Assembly: GCA_963743575.1 (NCBI GenBank)
Contig: CAVUQC010000001.1
Span: forward strand, 51,337 to 115,336
Source of the DNA: DASUPK01 sp963743575
GTDB lineage: Bacteria > Actinomycetota > Thermoleophilia > Solirubrobacterales > 70-9
Direction of reading: 5' to 3'
Length of the DNA: 64,000 nt
A program made the translations under genes and the position numbers. The notes under the pieces were generated by a model, which worked only from the letters and a program-made list of their open reading frames with translations, ran no database searches and had not been told where the DNA came from. This document shows, piece by piece, positions 33,539 through 42,119 of the stretch. The stretch's first letter is position 1. Each line of letters starts with the position of its first letter.

Positions 33539-34879
33539 CTACCCAGTAGGGCTGTCCTTCAAGTTGGTGATCCGGTCGTAGGCGCTCTGCACGATCGAGC
33601 GGTCGATCTGGCCGCTCTTCACCTCCTTGACGAGCTGCCCGAAGGCCTTCGCGGAGGTATTCGTGTTCTTGGCGTACAGCAGAAGGTCATCGCCCGCCCT
33701 CAATGCTCCCGCGCCGGCCACCGCCGGAGGGATCGAGCCGGCGATCGCCTGACCCTCGAGATCGTCGGTGATCACGACGCCGCTGAAGCCGAGCTGTCGG
33801 CGCAGCAGGCCCTTGACGATCGTCGGGGAAAGCGCGGCGGGCTTCTTGGCACCGAGGGTCGGATAGCTGGCCGTCGAAACCATCATCATCCCCACCCCGG
33901 CGTCGATGGCGGCCCGGAACGGCTTCAGGTCGCTCTGCAGCTGGTCGCTGGTGGCGGCGATCGCCACCGCGTTGTCATCGGTGTTCACCGTGGCCCGCCC
34001 GAGCCCCGGGAAGTGCTTGGCGGTGGCGACCACCCCGCCATCCTGGAGCCCCTGCGCGAACGCGACGCCGACCGTGGCGACCGTGTCCGGGTCAGAGCCG
34101 AAGGTGCGGCTCTTGATGGTGTCCGCGGTGTTGGACTGGGAGACATCCAGGACCGGCGCCAGATCGACGTTCACGCCGAGGCCCCTGAGAAATGAGCCTG
34201 TCTTCTGTCCCTGGTCCTTGGACTGACCCTCGTCGCCGCTCTTGCCGAGGTCCGCTGGCGAGATGTCGGGCGGGCCGCTCTTGATCCGCTTCACGTCGCC
34301 GCCCTCCTGGTCGACCATCACGAGCAGGGGCGGGTTGTTGCCCGCGCTCGCCGCCGCCTGGAGCTGCTGGACGTCCGACTTGAGCTTCTGCCCGTCGCTC
34401 TCGAACGCGATCAGGCCGCCGACCTGGCCCTTGCGCACGCGCTTCACCAGGGTCTGGTCGGGTCCCTTCGCCCCGAGCTTCGCGACGATCGTCTGCCCAA
34501 CGAGTCGCTTCAGCGGGATCGGCTGCTCACTGCTGCCGCCTCCGCCCGACACCAGCACGATGATCAGGACGATCACGAGCAGGACGCCGCCGCCGATCAT
34601 GAAGTCCTGGCGGCGCCGCACCCGAGCCGGGAGGTCACGGCGGCGCTCACGCCGTCCCGGTGGAGGGCGCCGGCCGCTGCGCTCGTACTCGCCCGTCTCC
34701 CCGCGCGCGACCCGGCGGCGCTCGCCGGTCTCCGAGGACGGGGTCGCCGGTCGCTCGGCCGGCACCTTGGCCTGCTCACGCTCGCTGGTGCCCGGCTCGC
34801 GGGACGGAGGAGACGGCCGCGCGGGCGCATCCGTCCACTCGAACAGATCGTCGCCGTCGGGGGGAGGCCGCCCTTCCAT
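33539..34879 (-). CDS. Membrane-anchored glycoside hydrolase family 3 (NagZ-like)
   Basis: A 446-residue protein: cytosolic Arg/Pro-rich N-terminus (1-95), one transmembrane helix (IGGGVLLVIVLIIVLVSGGG), then an extracytoplasmic GH3 barrel. The beta-N-acetylhexosaminidase features are LVMVDQEGGDV, the KHFPGLG loop with the general acid/base His region (ATVNTDD replaces the usual DSH) and the nucleophile Asp in GVVITDDLEGQAI. It likely trims muropeptides or glycans outside the membrane. ATG 34879 lies 4 bases after aspS; the frame upstream overlaps aspS. Confidence 0.83.
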   Translation of the reverse strand: MEGRPPPDGDDLFEWTDAPARPSPPSREPGTSEREQAKVPAERPATPSSETGERRRVARGETGEYERSGRRPPPGRRERRRDLPARVRRRQDFMIGGGVLLVIVLIIVLVSGGGGSSEQPIPLKRLVGQTIVAKLGAKGPDQTLVKRVRKGQVGGLIAFESDGQKLKSDVQQLQAAASAGNNPPLLVMVDQEGGDVKRIKSGPPDISPADLGKSGDEGQSKDQGQKTGSFLRGLGVNVDLAPVLDVSQSNTADTIKSRTFGSDPDTVATVGVAFAQGLQDGGVVATAKHFPGLGRATVNTDDNAVAIAATSDQLQSDLKPFRAAIDAGVGMMMVSTASYPTLGAKKPAALSPTIVKGLLRRQLGFSGVVITDDLEGQAIAGSIPPAVAGAGALRAGDDLLLYAKNTNTSAKAFGQLVKEVKSGQIDRSIVQSAYDRITNLKDSPTG

Positions 34880-34883
34880 TGAT

Positions 34884-36677
34884 CTAGCCCTTTCCGCCCC
34901 CGCCTCTGATTGAGATCCCCAGATCGCGCAGCTGGCGCTCGTCAACCGGCGCCGGAGCGCCGGTCATCGGGTCGCCGCCCGACGCCGTCTTGGGGAAAGC
35001 GATCACGTCGCGGATCGAGTCGCTGCCGTGTCCCAGCGCCACCATCCGATCCAGGCCGTAGGCGATGCCCCCGTGCGGGGGCGCCCCGTAGCGCAGCGCG
35101 TCGAGGAGGAAGCCGAAGCGGTCCTCGGCCTCCTGCTCGTCGATTCCGATCGCCTCGAACACCTCTCGCTGCACCTTTGGGTCGCTGATACGGATCGAGC
35201 CCCCACCAATCTCCCATCCGTTCCAGACGACGTCGTAGGCCTTCGCCCTGGCTGCCCCCGGATCGGCCGGATCGAAGGTCCCGTCGGGGGAGGTGAACGG
35301 GTGATTCTGCGGATCCCAGCGCTCCTCTTCCGGCGCCCAGCCGAGCAGGGGCCAGTCGACGATCCAGACCAGCTCGTTCGCCTCCGGATCGATCAGGCCG
35401 AGCCGCTCGCCCAGCCGCCGTCGCAGCTCGCCGAGAACCTCGGCGGAGACGAGCGGCTGGTCGGCAACGAGCAGGACGATGTCGCCCTCCGAGGCGTCGA
35501 GAGCCTCGTTGGCCGCCTTGATCTCCTCGGCCGAGAGGAACTTGGCGACCGGGGAGCGCCAGCCATCGGCCTCCACCGCGGCCCAGACCAGCCCCTTGGC
35601 GCCCAGCTCCGTCGCCTCGCCGACCAGGCCATCGAGATCGCTGCGGGACATCTCTCGCCTGCCCGCGTTCAGCCCCCGCACCAGCGCGCCGCCCTCAATC
35701 GCCGCGCGGAACGCGTTGAACTCGGAGCCGCGGAAGACCTCGGTCAGGTTTCGGAGCTCCAGCCCGAAGCGCAGGTCGGGCTTGTCCGTGCCGTAGCGGT
35801 CGATCGCGTCGTCGTAGGCCAGGCGCTTCATAGGCAACTCCACGTCTACCCCGGAAACCGGAAGAACGTGCGCGAGGAGGCGCTCGTTCAGATCGATCAC
35901 GTCATCGGTGTCGACGAAGGACATTTCGAGGTCCAGCTGCGTGAAGTCCGGTTGCCTGTCCGCGCGCAGGTCCTCATCCCTGAAGCAGCGCGCGATCTGA
36001 AAATACCGCTCGAAGCCCCCGATCATCAACAGCTGCTTGAAGAGCTGGGGCGACTGCGGGAGCGCGTAGAAGTTGCCGCGCTGGAGCCGGCTTGGGACGA
36101 GGAAGTCGCGTGCGCCCTCCGGCGTGGAGCGCGTCAGCACAGGCGTCTCGATCTCGAGGAAGCCCTCGCCGGAGAGGAATTCCCGCATCGAGGCGGCGAC
36201 CCGGTGGCGCAGCTCGATCGCCTCCCTCATCCGGTCACGGCGCAGGTCGAGGTAGCGATAGCGGAGGCGGGTCTCCTCGCTGACCTCACCAGAGAAGGAC
36301 TCGATCTCGAAGGGCGGCGTGTCCGCGTCGGAGAGCAGCTCGGCCTGTGTCACCCGGATCTCGACTTCGCCCGTCGGGAGGTCCTTGTTGACGGTCTCCG
36401 GGGAGCGCTTGACCACAGATCCCTTCGCACTCAGCACGTCCTCCGAGCGGAGCTCATGTCCCAGCTTGAAGGCCTCCCCCAACTCGTCGGGATTGAGGAC
36501 GAGCTGGACGAGCCCGGTCCGGTCACGCAGGTCGATGAAGACGAGCCCCCCGTGGTCGCGGCGGCGGTGAACCCAGCCGGCCACCCGCACCTCGGAGTCG
36601 ACCCTGTCCGGGAGGACCTGGCCGCACCAGGTGTCGCGGTAGCCGTTCGAGCGCAGCGCTGGGAATCCCTCGCTCAT
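34884..36677 (-). CDS. aspS: Aspartyl-tRNA synthetase, bacterial type
   Basis: Charges tRNA-Asp (and possibly tRNA-Asn if the enzyme is non-discriminating). The 597-residue length matches the bacterial type with an inserted GAD domain. Order: anticodon-binding OB fold (VRVAGWVHRRRDHGGLVFIDLRDR), class II motif 2 FQIARCFRDEDLRADRQPDFTQLD, GAD domain (about 290-420), and motif 3 GIAYGLDRMVALG near the C-terminus. ATG 36677 overlaps the hisS stop (ATGA), so hisS and aspS are co-translated. Confidence 0.96.
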   Translation of the reverse strand: MSEGFPALRSNGYRDTWCGQVLPDRVDSEVRVAGWVHRRRDHGGLVFIDLRDRTGLVQLVLNPDELGEAFKLGHELRSEDVLSAKGSVVKRSPETVNKDLPTGEVEIRVTQAELLSDADTPPFEIESFSGEVSEETRLRYRYLDLRRDRMREAIELRHRVAASMREFLSGEGFLEIETPVLTRSTPEGARDFLVPSRLQRGNFYALPQSPQLFKQLLMIGGFERYFQIARCFRDEDLRADRQPDFTQLDLEMSFVDTDDVIDLNERLLAHVLPVSGVDVELPMKRLAYDDAIDRYGTDKPDLRFGLELRNLTEVFRGSEFNAFRAAIEGGALVRGLNAGRREMSRSDLDGLVGEATELGAKGLVWAAVEADGWRSPVAKFLSAEEIKAANEALDASEGDIVLLVADQPLVSAEVLGELRRRLGERLGLIDPEANELVWIVDWPLLGWAPEEERWDPQNHPFTSPDGTFDPADPGAARAKAYDVVWNGWEIGGGSIRISDPKVQREVFEAIGIDEQEAEDRFGFLLDALRYGAPPHGGIAYGLDRMVALGHGSDSIRDVIAFPKTASGGDPMTGAPAPVDERQLRDLGISIRGGGGKG

Positions 36678-37927
36678 CGCGCCGAGAGTGTCTCAGCCAG
36701 GGTGCCGGGGTCGACCTCCCGCTCCTCGCCGGAGCTCATGTCGCGGAGGGTCGCCTTCCCTTCGCCGGCCAGGATCAGGGCGTGCCGGGCCCCGACCCGA
36801 TCAGCCTGCTTCATCTGCCCCTTGATTGCGCGCCCGGCGAGGTCCAGGTCGGCCGCCAGGCCGGCGCGGCGCAGCTCCGTGACCAGCGTCAGGGCTCGCT
36901 CCCGGTCCGCGTCCTCGGCCACGATGAAGACGCCGTCGCGCTCCCCGGCCTCAGCCCCGGATGGCGCCTGGTCGTCCAGCGCCAGGGCGATCCGGTCCAC
37001 GCCGAGCGCCCAGCCGCAGCCTGGCGTCCGGGGGCCGCCCAGCTGCTCGATCAGCCCGTCGTAGCGGCCGCCGCCCCCGATCCCGGACTGGGCGCCGAGC
37101 CGCTCGCACTCGAACTCGAAGAGGGTGCGCGTGTAGTAGTCGAGACCGCGCACGAGGGTCGGGTCGATCTCGTAGGCGACTCCGTTGCGCTCGAGCAGCG
37201 AGCGGACCTCGGCGAAGTGCTCCGCGTCCTCCGGATCGAGGCGGTCCATCAGGGTCGGGGCGTCCTCCATCACCTTCCGGGTTCCCTCGTGGTCCGCGTC
37301 GAACGCTCGAAGTGGGTTCACGTCGATCCGGCCCCGCACGTCGTCGGAGAGCTCGCCCTCGCGGGAGCGCAGGTACGAGCGCAGCTCGTCGAGGTAGGCC
37401 GCGCGCGTCTCCGGCGTGCCCAGGCTCCCGAGCCGCAGCCGCACGCCCTCGACGCCCAGCTCCCCCACGATGTCGCTTGCGATCAGGATGAGCTCGGCGT
37501 CCACCAGAGGCGAGTCCGAGCCGATCGACTCGGCGTTGATTTGGGTGAACTGCCGGTAGCGGCCCGCCTGCGGGCGCTCGTGGCGGAAGAACGGGCCCTC
37601 CGTCCAGAGCTTCACGGGTTGCGCTCGCGTCTGCATGCCGTGCTCGAGATAGGCCCGGCAGACCGAAGCGGTCGCCTCCGGCCGCAGGGTCAGCGAGCGG
37701 TCTCCCTGATCGGTGAAGGTGAACATCTGCTTCTGGACGATGTCCGTGGATTCGCCGACGCCCCGAGCGAACAGGTCCGTCTCCTCGAAGATCGGCGTGT
37801 CCATTCGGCCGTAGCCGGCCTGCTCGAGACGCCGGGCCGCGACGTGGGCGATCCGGCGGCGAACGCCCTGCTGCTCGGGCAGTACGTCGAACGTGCCTCG
37901 CGGGGCCTTGAACTTCTGAGCGGTCAC
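36674..37927 (-). CDS. hisS: Histidyl-tRNA synthetase
   Basis: Charges tRNA-His; 417 residues. Motif 1 region RRRIAHVAARRLEQAGY, motif 2 HERPQAGRYRQFTQINAE, HisA signature LVRGLDYYTRTLFEF and motif 3 GGGGRYDGLIEQLGG with GWALGVDRI are all present, followed by the anticodon-binding domain. The GTG start (37927-37925) is the first codon of the 3' arm of structured element copy 3 when read on the minus strand, so the start codon could be hidden in a stem. aspS follows with an ATGA overlap. Confidence 0.95.
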   Translation of the reverse strand: MTAQKFKAPRGTFDVLPEQQGVRRRIAHVAARRLEQAGYGRMDTPIFEETDLFARGVGESTDIVQKQMFTFTDQGDRSLTLRPEATASVCRAYLEHGMQTRAQPVKLWTEGPFFRHERPQAGRYRQFTQINAESIGSDSPLVDAELILIASDIVGELGVEGVRLRLGSLGTPETRAAYLDELRSYLRSREGELSDDVRGRIDVNPLRAFDADHEGTRKVMEDAPTLMDRLDPEDAEHFAEVRSLLERNGVAYEIDPTLVRGLDYYTRTLFEFECERLGAQSGIGGGGRYDGLIEQLGGPRTPGCGWALGVDRIALALDDQAPSGAEAGERDGVFIVAEDADRERALTLVTELRRAGLAADLDLAGRAIKGQMKQADRVGARHALILAGEGKATLRDMSSGEEREVDPGTLAETLSAR

Positions 37928-38017
37928 CAGGCCAATCTACTTTGGAGCGAAGGGCGCAGCCCGAAGCGACTGATGGAGTTTGGCCGCTTGTGACCGCGGC
38001 ATGATGGCGAAGCCGTC
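37920..38017 (+). repeat. Structured dispersed element, copy 3 (between MBL hydrolase and hisS)
   Basis: Same element as at 29277 and 31847 but in plus orientation. Outer stem GCGGTCAC/GTGACCGC (37920-37927 with 37990-37997), internal loop CA/GCTT, inner stem GGCCAA/TTGGCC (37930-37935 with 37980-37985), central hairpin GC-GAA-GGGC-GCA-GCCC-GAA-GC, and the flanking hairpin GATGGC-GAA-GCCGTC (38003-38017). Two inner pairs and one outer pair differ from the other copies, each by a compensated double change. One end overlaps the hisS start, the other the stop of the MBL gene. Confidence 0.7.
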
Positions 38018-38655
38018 TACCTGGCCAGCTCGGCCAGGAACGGATTCGTGGCCCGCTCGGCCCCGAGCGTGGTGATTCCCATGTGGCCTGGGTAGACGGT
38101 CGTTTCGGGCGCATGTCCCTCGACCAGGGTCCGGATCGACTCGAGCAGCGTCTCCCAGTCCCCGCCGGGCAGATCGGTGCGGCCCACGGACCCCTGGAAG
38201 AGGACGTCTCCGGAGAAGATCGCCGCCTCGCGGGGAACGGAGTAGGTGACGTGGCCCGGGCTGTGCCCCGGGGTGAAGATCACGTCGATCTCCAGGCCGG
38301 CCAGCTCGAGCTTCTCGCCGCCCTTCACCGTGTGGTCGGCGTCGTAGCTCTCGAACGGGCCGAAGCCGGGCCAGGGGACGTAGGAGTTGATGTCGGCGAG
38401 CACGGGCGTCTCGATCTCGGGGCACCAGACCGGTGCGCCGGTCGCCTTGGCGATCGGCGCCACGGCGCCAATGTGGTCGAAGTGGGTGTGGGTGAGCAGG
38501 ATCCCGTCGATCTGGACGCCGAGCTCGTCGACCGCCGCGAGGATCCGGTCCGCCTCGTCGCCCGGGTCGACGATCAGCGCATGGTGCGAGCCGTCGAGGC
38601 GAAACAGGAAGCAGTTCTCGGCGATCTGGCCGACCGTGAACATGCGAACGTCCAC
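38017..38655 (-). CDS. MBL-fold hydrolase (glyoxalase II-like)
   Basis: A 212-residue metallo-beta-lactamase-fold protein. The dinuclear metal site is complete: THTHFDHIG (about 55-63), FTPGHSPGH (about 128-136), an Asp in FSGDVLFQG and a final His in VYPGHMG. The strand order matches hydroxyacylglutathione-hydrolase-like YcbL/GloB enzymes that cleave thioesters; the substrate is not certain. It is upstream of hisS on the same strand, as in many bacteria. Confidence 0.88.
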   Translation of the reverse strand: MDVRMFTVGQIAENCFLFRLDGSHHALIVDPGDEADRILAAVDELGVQIDGILLTHTHFDHIGAVAPIAKATGAPVWCPEIETPVLADINSYVPWPGFGPFESYDADHTVKGGEKLELAGLEIDVIFTPGHSPGHVTYSVPREAAIFSGDVLFQGSVGRTDLPGGDWETLLESIRTLVEGHAPETTVYPGHMGITTLGAERATNPFLAELAR

Positions 38656-38659
38656 CGGC

Positions 38660-39073
38660 TCAGCCCTCCGATTGCTGGGCGCCTGTGCGCTTCGTGTCGC
38701 GCTCCTCGCGCTTCTGTGCTTCCTTGCGGAGGTAGCGCTGGTAGAAGAACCGGTCCATCACGAACGCCATCGGAACGTAGAAGCCGAGCATCAGGACGCC
38801 GACGAGGATGATCTGCAGAGGGTTCTGGCCCAGCAGGGCGAGGATGCCGGCGAAGAGGACGGCGGCCACTCCCCCCTTCTTCAGTGCGCTCGACCAACTG
38901 GCCGGCTCCGGCGTGCGGGGACCTGACTTCTTGCCCTTCTTGCTCGTCCGGCTCCGCGCGCGCGACTGGGCCTCGGCGCGGCTACGCGCCCGGCCTCTCG
39001 CCGGACGGGTGTCGATCCGGCCGCCCTGGGTGCCGCGATGCTTGCGGCGGCGCTTCTTCTTGGTTTGCGCCAT
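38660..39073 (-). CDS. Basic protein with two membrane segments, unknown function
   Basis: A 137-residue protein whose first 60 residues are Lys/Arg-rich (KKKRRRKHRG, RARSRAEAQSRARSR), followed by two hydrophobic helices (GGVAAVLFAGILALLG and IILVGVLMLGFYVPMAFVM) and a short charged tail. The basic arm could bind RNA, DNA or lipid head groups at the membrane. I do not recognise the family. It sits between ftcD and the MBL gene with gaps of 4 and 11 bases, so it is part of the same transcript. Confidence 0.6.
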   Translation of the reverse strand: MAQTKKKRRRKHRGTQGGRIDTRPARGRARSRAEAQSRARSRTSKKGKKSGPRTPEPASWSSALKKGGVAAVLFAGILALLGQNPLQIILVGVLMLGFYVPMAFVMDRFFYQRYLRKEAQKREERDTKRTGAQQSEG

Positions 39074-39084
39074 ACCCCGTCAAT

Positions 39085-39972
39085 CTAGCCGAGGACGTTC
39101 TCGATCACGTCAAGCATCGGGTCAAAGTCCCGGATCGGGGGCGCATCTGGATACCCCTCGAGAGCGGCCTCCGGGACGAGTCCGACGAGCTCCGCCTCGA
39201 TCGGCCTGACGTCGTGCGTCGCAGCAAGCCGCGAGATCTCCTCGACCACCCGGGCGAGCGGGACCTCCCGCGGATCGTGGATGTTCATCGAGACCTGCGT
39301 CCGGCCGCCCTCGCGCGGCAGCCCGAGCGCGCGGACGCCCGGAAGCCCTCCCCCGGCTTCGCGCAGCTCGGCAGCGATCTCCCGCGCGATCTCGGTGTCG
39401 GGGGTATCGAGCTCCACGTTGAAGGCGACCAGCGGCTCCCGTGAGGTCACCAGGGTCGCGCCGGCGCTCGGGTGCGGCTCGTTTGGGCCGAGGTCGGGAC
39501 GGAGCTCGCCGGAGCCCATCCGGCGCGCTAGCTCGGTCGGCCCACCCTGGCGGAAATAGGCGCGCTCGCGCCGCTCCCGGGCGGTCGCCAGCTCGCCGTA
39601 GAAGAAGACCGGGATGCCGAGCGCCGCGATCCCCTCCGCCACAGCCCTGGCGCCCTCGACGGCGGCCTCGCGGCGGTCGGCGGTCTGCCAGACGACTGGC
39701 GAGACGTCGAGCGCTCCGACGTGCGGATGGAGTCCCTGGTGCGAGCGCAGGTCGATCAGGTCGAGCGCGTGTGCGGCGCCCGCGACCAGCGCCTCGACGA
39801 GCTTCTCGGGCGGCGCCGCCATGGTGAAGACGCTGCGGTTGTGCTGGGGGTCGTAGTGGCGGTTGAGGACGCGGGAGTGGCAGCCCAATGTGGCCTCGAG
39901 CGCCCCGATCACCCGCGTGTTCCGCCCCTCGGAGAAGTTGGGCACGGCCACAAGCGGCATCTCGCCGCTCAC
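39085..39972 (-). CDS. Glutamate formimidoyltransferase (FtcD N-terminal type)
   Basis: Transfers the formimino group of formiminoglutamate to tetrahydrofolate in histidine breakdown, or acts on related folates. The 295-residue protein matches the formiminotransferase domains: VAVPNFSEGRN at the start, the catalytic His region SHQGLHPHVGALDVSPVVW, FFYGELAT, and MNIHDPREVPLARV. The cyclodeaminase domain is absent, as in bacterial stand-alone enzymes. No hut genes are visible nearby. Start ATG 39972 overlaps the stop of the M29 peptidase gene by 4 bases. Confidence 0.88.
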   Translation of the reverse strand: MSGEMPLVAVPNFSEGRNTRVIGALEATLGCHSRVLNRHYDPQHNRSVFTMAAPPEKLVEALVAGAAHALDLIDLRSHQGLHPHVGALDVSPVVWQTADRREAAVEGARAVAEGIAALGIPVFFYGELATARERRERAYFRQGGPTELARRMGSGELRPDLGPNEPHPSAGATLVTSREPLVAFNVELDTPDTEIAREIAAELREAGGGLPGVRALGLPREGGRTQVSMNIHDPREVPLARVVEEISRLAATHDVRPIEAELVGLVPEAALEGYPDAPPIRDFDPMLDVIENVLG

Positions 39973-40916
39973 GGAACCTGCAACTCTCCGTCGCGCACGA
40001 GGACCTCGCCGTCCAGCTCCAGGGTCGGCTTCAGCACGACGCAGTCGAGGTGTACGGGGACCTGGACCGTGCCGCCGATCCCGGCCGAGGCGCCAAAGGC
40101 GACGTGGATCGTGCCGAGGATCTTCTCGTCCTCGAGGACCTCGCCGGTCAGCTTCGCCTTCTCGTTGGTTCCCACGCCGAGCTCCGCGATGTTGGTGCCG
40201 TCGTCACCGTGCTGGATGAGCAGCTCCATGAATGCCATTCCCTGGCCGCCGCGTGCCGAGCTCAGATGCCCGCCCTCGACCACCAGCTCCACAGGCTGAT
40301 CCACCAGCCCGATGCCGGCCATGGACCCGTCGATCACCAGGGTCCCGTTGCCGTCCTTCGGCGAGATGAAGCCCTCGCCGCAGGGCAGGTTCCCGAACGC
40401 GCCGCGCTCGGTGAGCTCGCCCGCGTCCGGGATCGCCGGGCGGCCGGAGAGGTCGAGTCGAAGGTCGGTTCCGTTCGCGTCGGTGATGTGAGCCTCGACG
40501 GCGCGGTCGAGGGCATCCGCGACGGCGTGGCCCTTGCGCCGCAGCCCCTCCATGTCCGCGCTCATCACCCGGGCCAGCATGTCCTCGGTTACACCGGGCA
40601 GGGTCGCGCAGCGCGCGCCGTTCTCGTTCGCCCGCTTGCGGGCGGCCGTGTGCGAGAGCGACTGAACGGTCGGCGCGAGCAGCACGTCCGCCACGGCCAT
40701 CGCCTCGGCCACCGTCGGCGGCGGCTCGGCGGCATGCGAGGCCCTTTCCGACATCACGGTGAGCACCGCCTCCGCCCCGACCTCGGCGGCCTCACCTCGC
40801 AGCATCTCCCCCATGTTCTGAGTCGCCGGATTGCAGACGACGAGAACCTGCTCGCCATCTTTGACGGCGAGACACTCCCGCACCACCGCGCGGACGGCCG
40901 CATCCAGATCGCTCAT
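39969..40916 (-). CDS. M29-like aminopeptidase
   Basis: A 315-residue protein of the thermophilic aminopeptidase (M29) family. Features: a Rossmann-like N-terminal half (EQVLVVCNPATQNMG), LPCGEGFISP, then the metal-site residues Glu in NIAELGVGTN, His in ILGTIHVAFG and Asp in VHLDCVV. Enzymes of this family remove N-terminal residues and are mostly metal-dependent dimers. It is coupled to ftcD by a 4-base overlap; the functional link is not evident. Confidence 0.82.
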   Translation of the reverse strand: MSDLDAAVRAVVRECLAVKDGEQVLVVCNPATQNMGEMLRGEAAEVGAEAVLTVMSERASHAAEPPPTVAEAMAVADVLLAPTVQSLSHTAARKRANENGARCATLPGVTEDMLARVMSADMEGLRRKGHAVADALDRAVEAHITDANGTDLRLDLSGRPAIPDAGELTERGAFGNLPCGEGFISPKDGNGTLVIDGSMAGIGLVDQPVELVVEGGHLSSARGGQGMAFMELLIQHGDDGTNIAELGVGTNEKAKLTGEVLEDEKILGTIHVAFGASAGIGGTVQVPVHLDCVVLKPTLELDGEVLVRDGELQVP

Positions 40917-40943
40917 TCGAGGCAGCCTAGTTATTGCGCGTCG

Positions 40944-42119
40944 TCAGCCGAGGATCGCAGTAGGCCGGCGGCTATCGGAGACGCCGACATCCACGCCCGC
41001 CCCTGGAAGCAGAAACCTGACGCGGGTACCGCCCTCTCCTTCCTCCAGCCAGATCCGGCCGCCGTGCACCTCGATGATCGCCCGGCAGATTGAGAGCCCG
41101 AGGCCGGAGCCGCCGCTCGCGCGCGACGCATCACCACGGAAAAAGGGCTCGAAGACCCGCTCCCGGTCGCGAGCCGGGATTCCGCCTCCTGTATCCGCGA
41201 CCTCGATCTCGATCGCCTTTCCGGTCGACTCGGCCTCGACGGTCACGCTGCCGTCGGCAGGGGTATGTCTGATCGCATTCTGGATCAGGTTGAAGAGCAC
41301 TCGCTGGAGCTTCTCGGGGTTCGCCTCCGGAGCGGACAGGCCACGAGGAATGTGAGCGCTCACCGCGACACCCTTCGCCGCGGCCTGAGAGCGCATCGAC
41401 TCGATCGTCTCGCCGACCAGCTCGTCAAGGCGGACCCGCTGCATCGACCATTGGATCTCCCCTGCCTCGAGCCGGGTGAGCTCGAAGAGGTCGTCGACCA
41501 TCGTCGCCAACGCGCCGACGTGGAGGCTGATCTCCTCGGCGTAGCCGCCCTCTCGGGTGGCGGAGTCGAGCACGCCGTCGTCAATCCCCTGCGCCAGCAG
41601 CTGAAGGGAGGTGAGTGGGGTCCGGAGATCGTGGGAGATCGCGGCGATCAGGTCGCGGCGGGCTCGCTCCGATGCGGCCCGCCCCGCTTCGTTCTCGGCC
41701 AGACGGGCCCGCATGGACTCCGCAGCCCGGGCCAGCTCCGCGATCTCGTCCCGTCCACCGGTCTCAATCAGGTCGCTGCGCGCGTCACCCTCGCCTACCG
41801 AGGACAGCGCGTCGCGGACAACCTCGATGTCCGCCCTGATTCCACGGCTGATCAGCCAGGACGAGTAGACCGCCAGAGCGCAGGCGACGCCGAGCAGGGT
41901 CGCGAGCAGGTACGCGTCGTGGGCGGAGACGAACATCAGCTCTGCCACCGCGCCCACCCCTGCCAGCGCCAGCCCGAAGATCAGCGCGACCCCGGCTGCA
42001 AACTGGTGAGAGAGGGAGCCGAGCCGCCGCCGGTGACGAGCCAGCAGGTGAGAGAGCAGCAGGACCGGGACCCCGCACACGGCGAGGAAGACGGCGGCGG
42101 CGAGCAGGTGCGCGCTCAT
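40944..42119 (-). CDS. Sensor histidine kinase
   Basis: Membrane kinase of 391 residues. TM1 at about 5-25, a short charged segment, two more helices (FAAGVALIFGLALAGVGAVAELMF and LLATLLGVACALAVYSSWLI), a HAMP domain, then HisKA with the phospho-acceptor His in ISHDLRTPLTSLQLL, N-box LIQNAIRHTPADG, G1 VADTGGGI and G2 GGSGLGLSI. No large extracytoplasmic sensor domain is present, so it probably senses the membrane. ATG 42119 overlaps the response-regulator stop (ATGA). Confidence 0.92.
   Translation of the reverse strand: MSAHLLAAAVFLAVCGVPVLLLSHLLARHRRRLGSLSHQFAAGVALIFGLALAGVGAVAELMFVSAHDAYLLATLLGVACALAVYSSWLISRGIRADIEVVRDALSSVGEGDARSDLIETGGRDEIAELARAAESMRARLAENEAGRAASERARRDLIAAISHDLRTPLTSLQLLAQGIDDGVLDSATREGGYAEEISLHVGALATMVDDLFELTRLEAGEIQWSMQRVRLDELVGETIESMRSQAAAKGVAVSAHIPRGLSAPEANPEKLQRVLFNLIQNAIRHTPADGSVTVEAESTGKAIEIEVADTGGGIPARDRERVFEPFFRGDASRASGGSGLGLSICRAIIEVHGGRIWLEEGEGGTRVRFLLPGAGVDVGVSDSRRPTAILG

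Noticed and set aside
29277..38017. The three structured elements as T-box leaders of synthetase genes
   Set aside because: The T-box sequence and specifier-loop layout are absent, one copy is inverted relative to its gene, and mnmA is not a typical T-box target.
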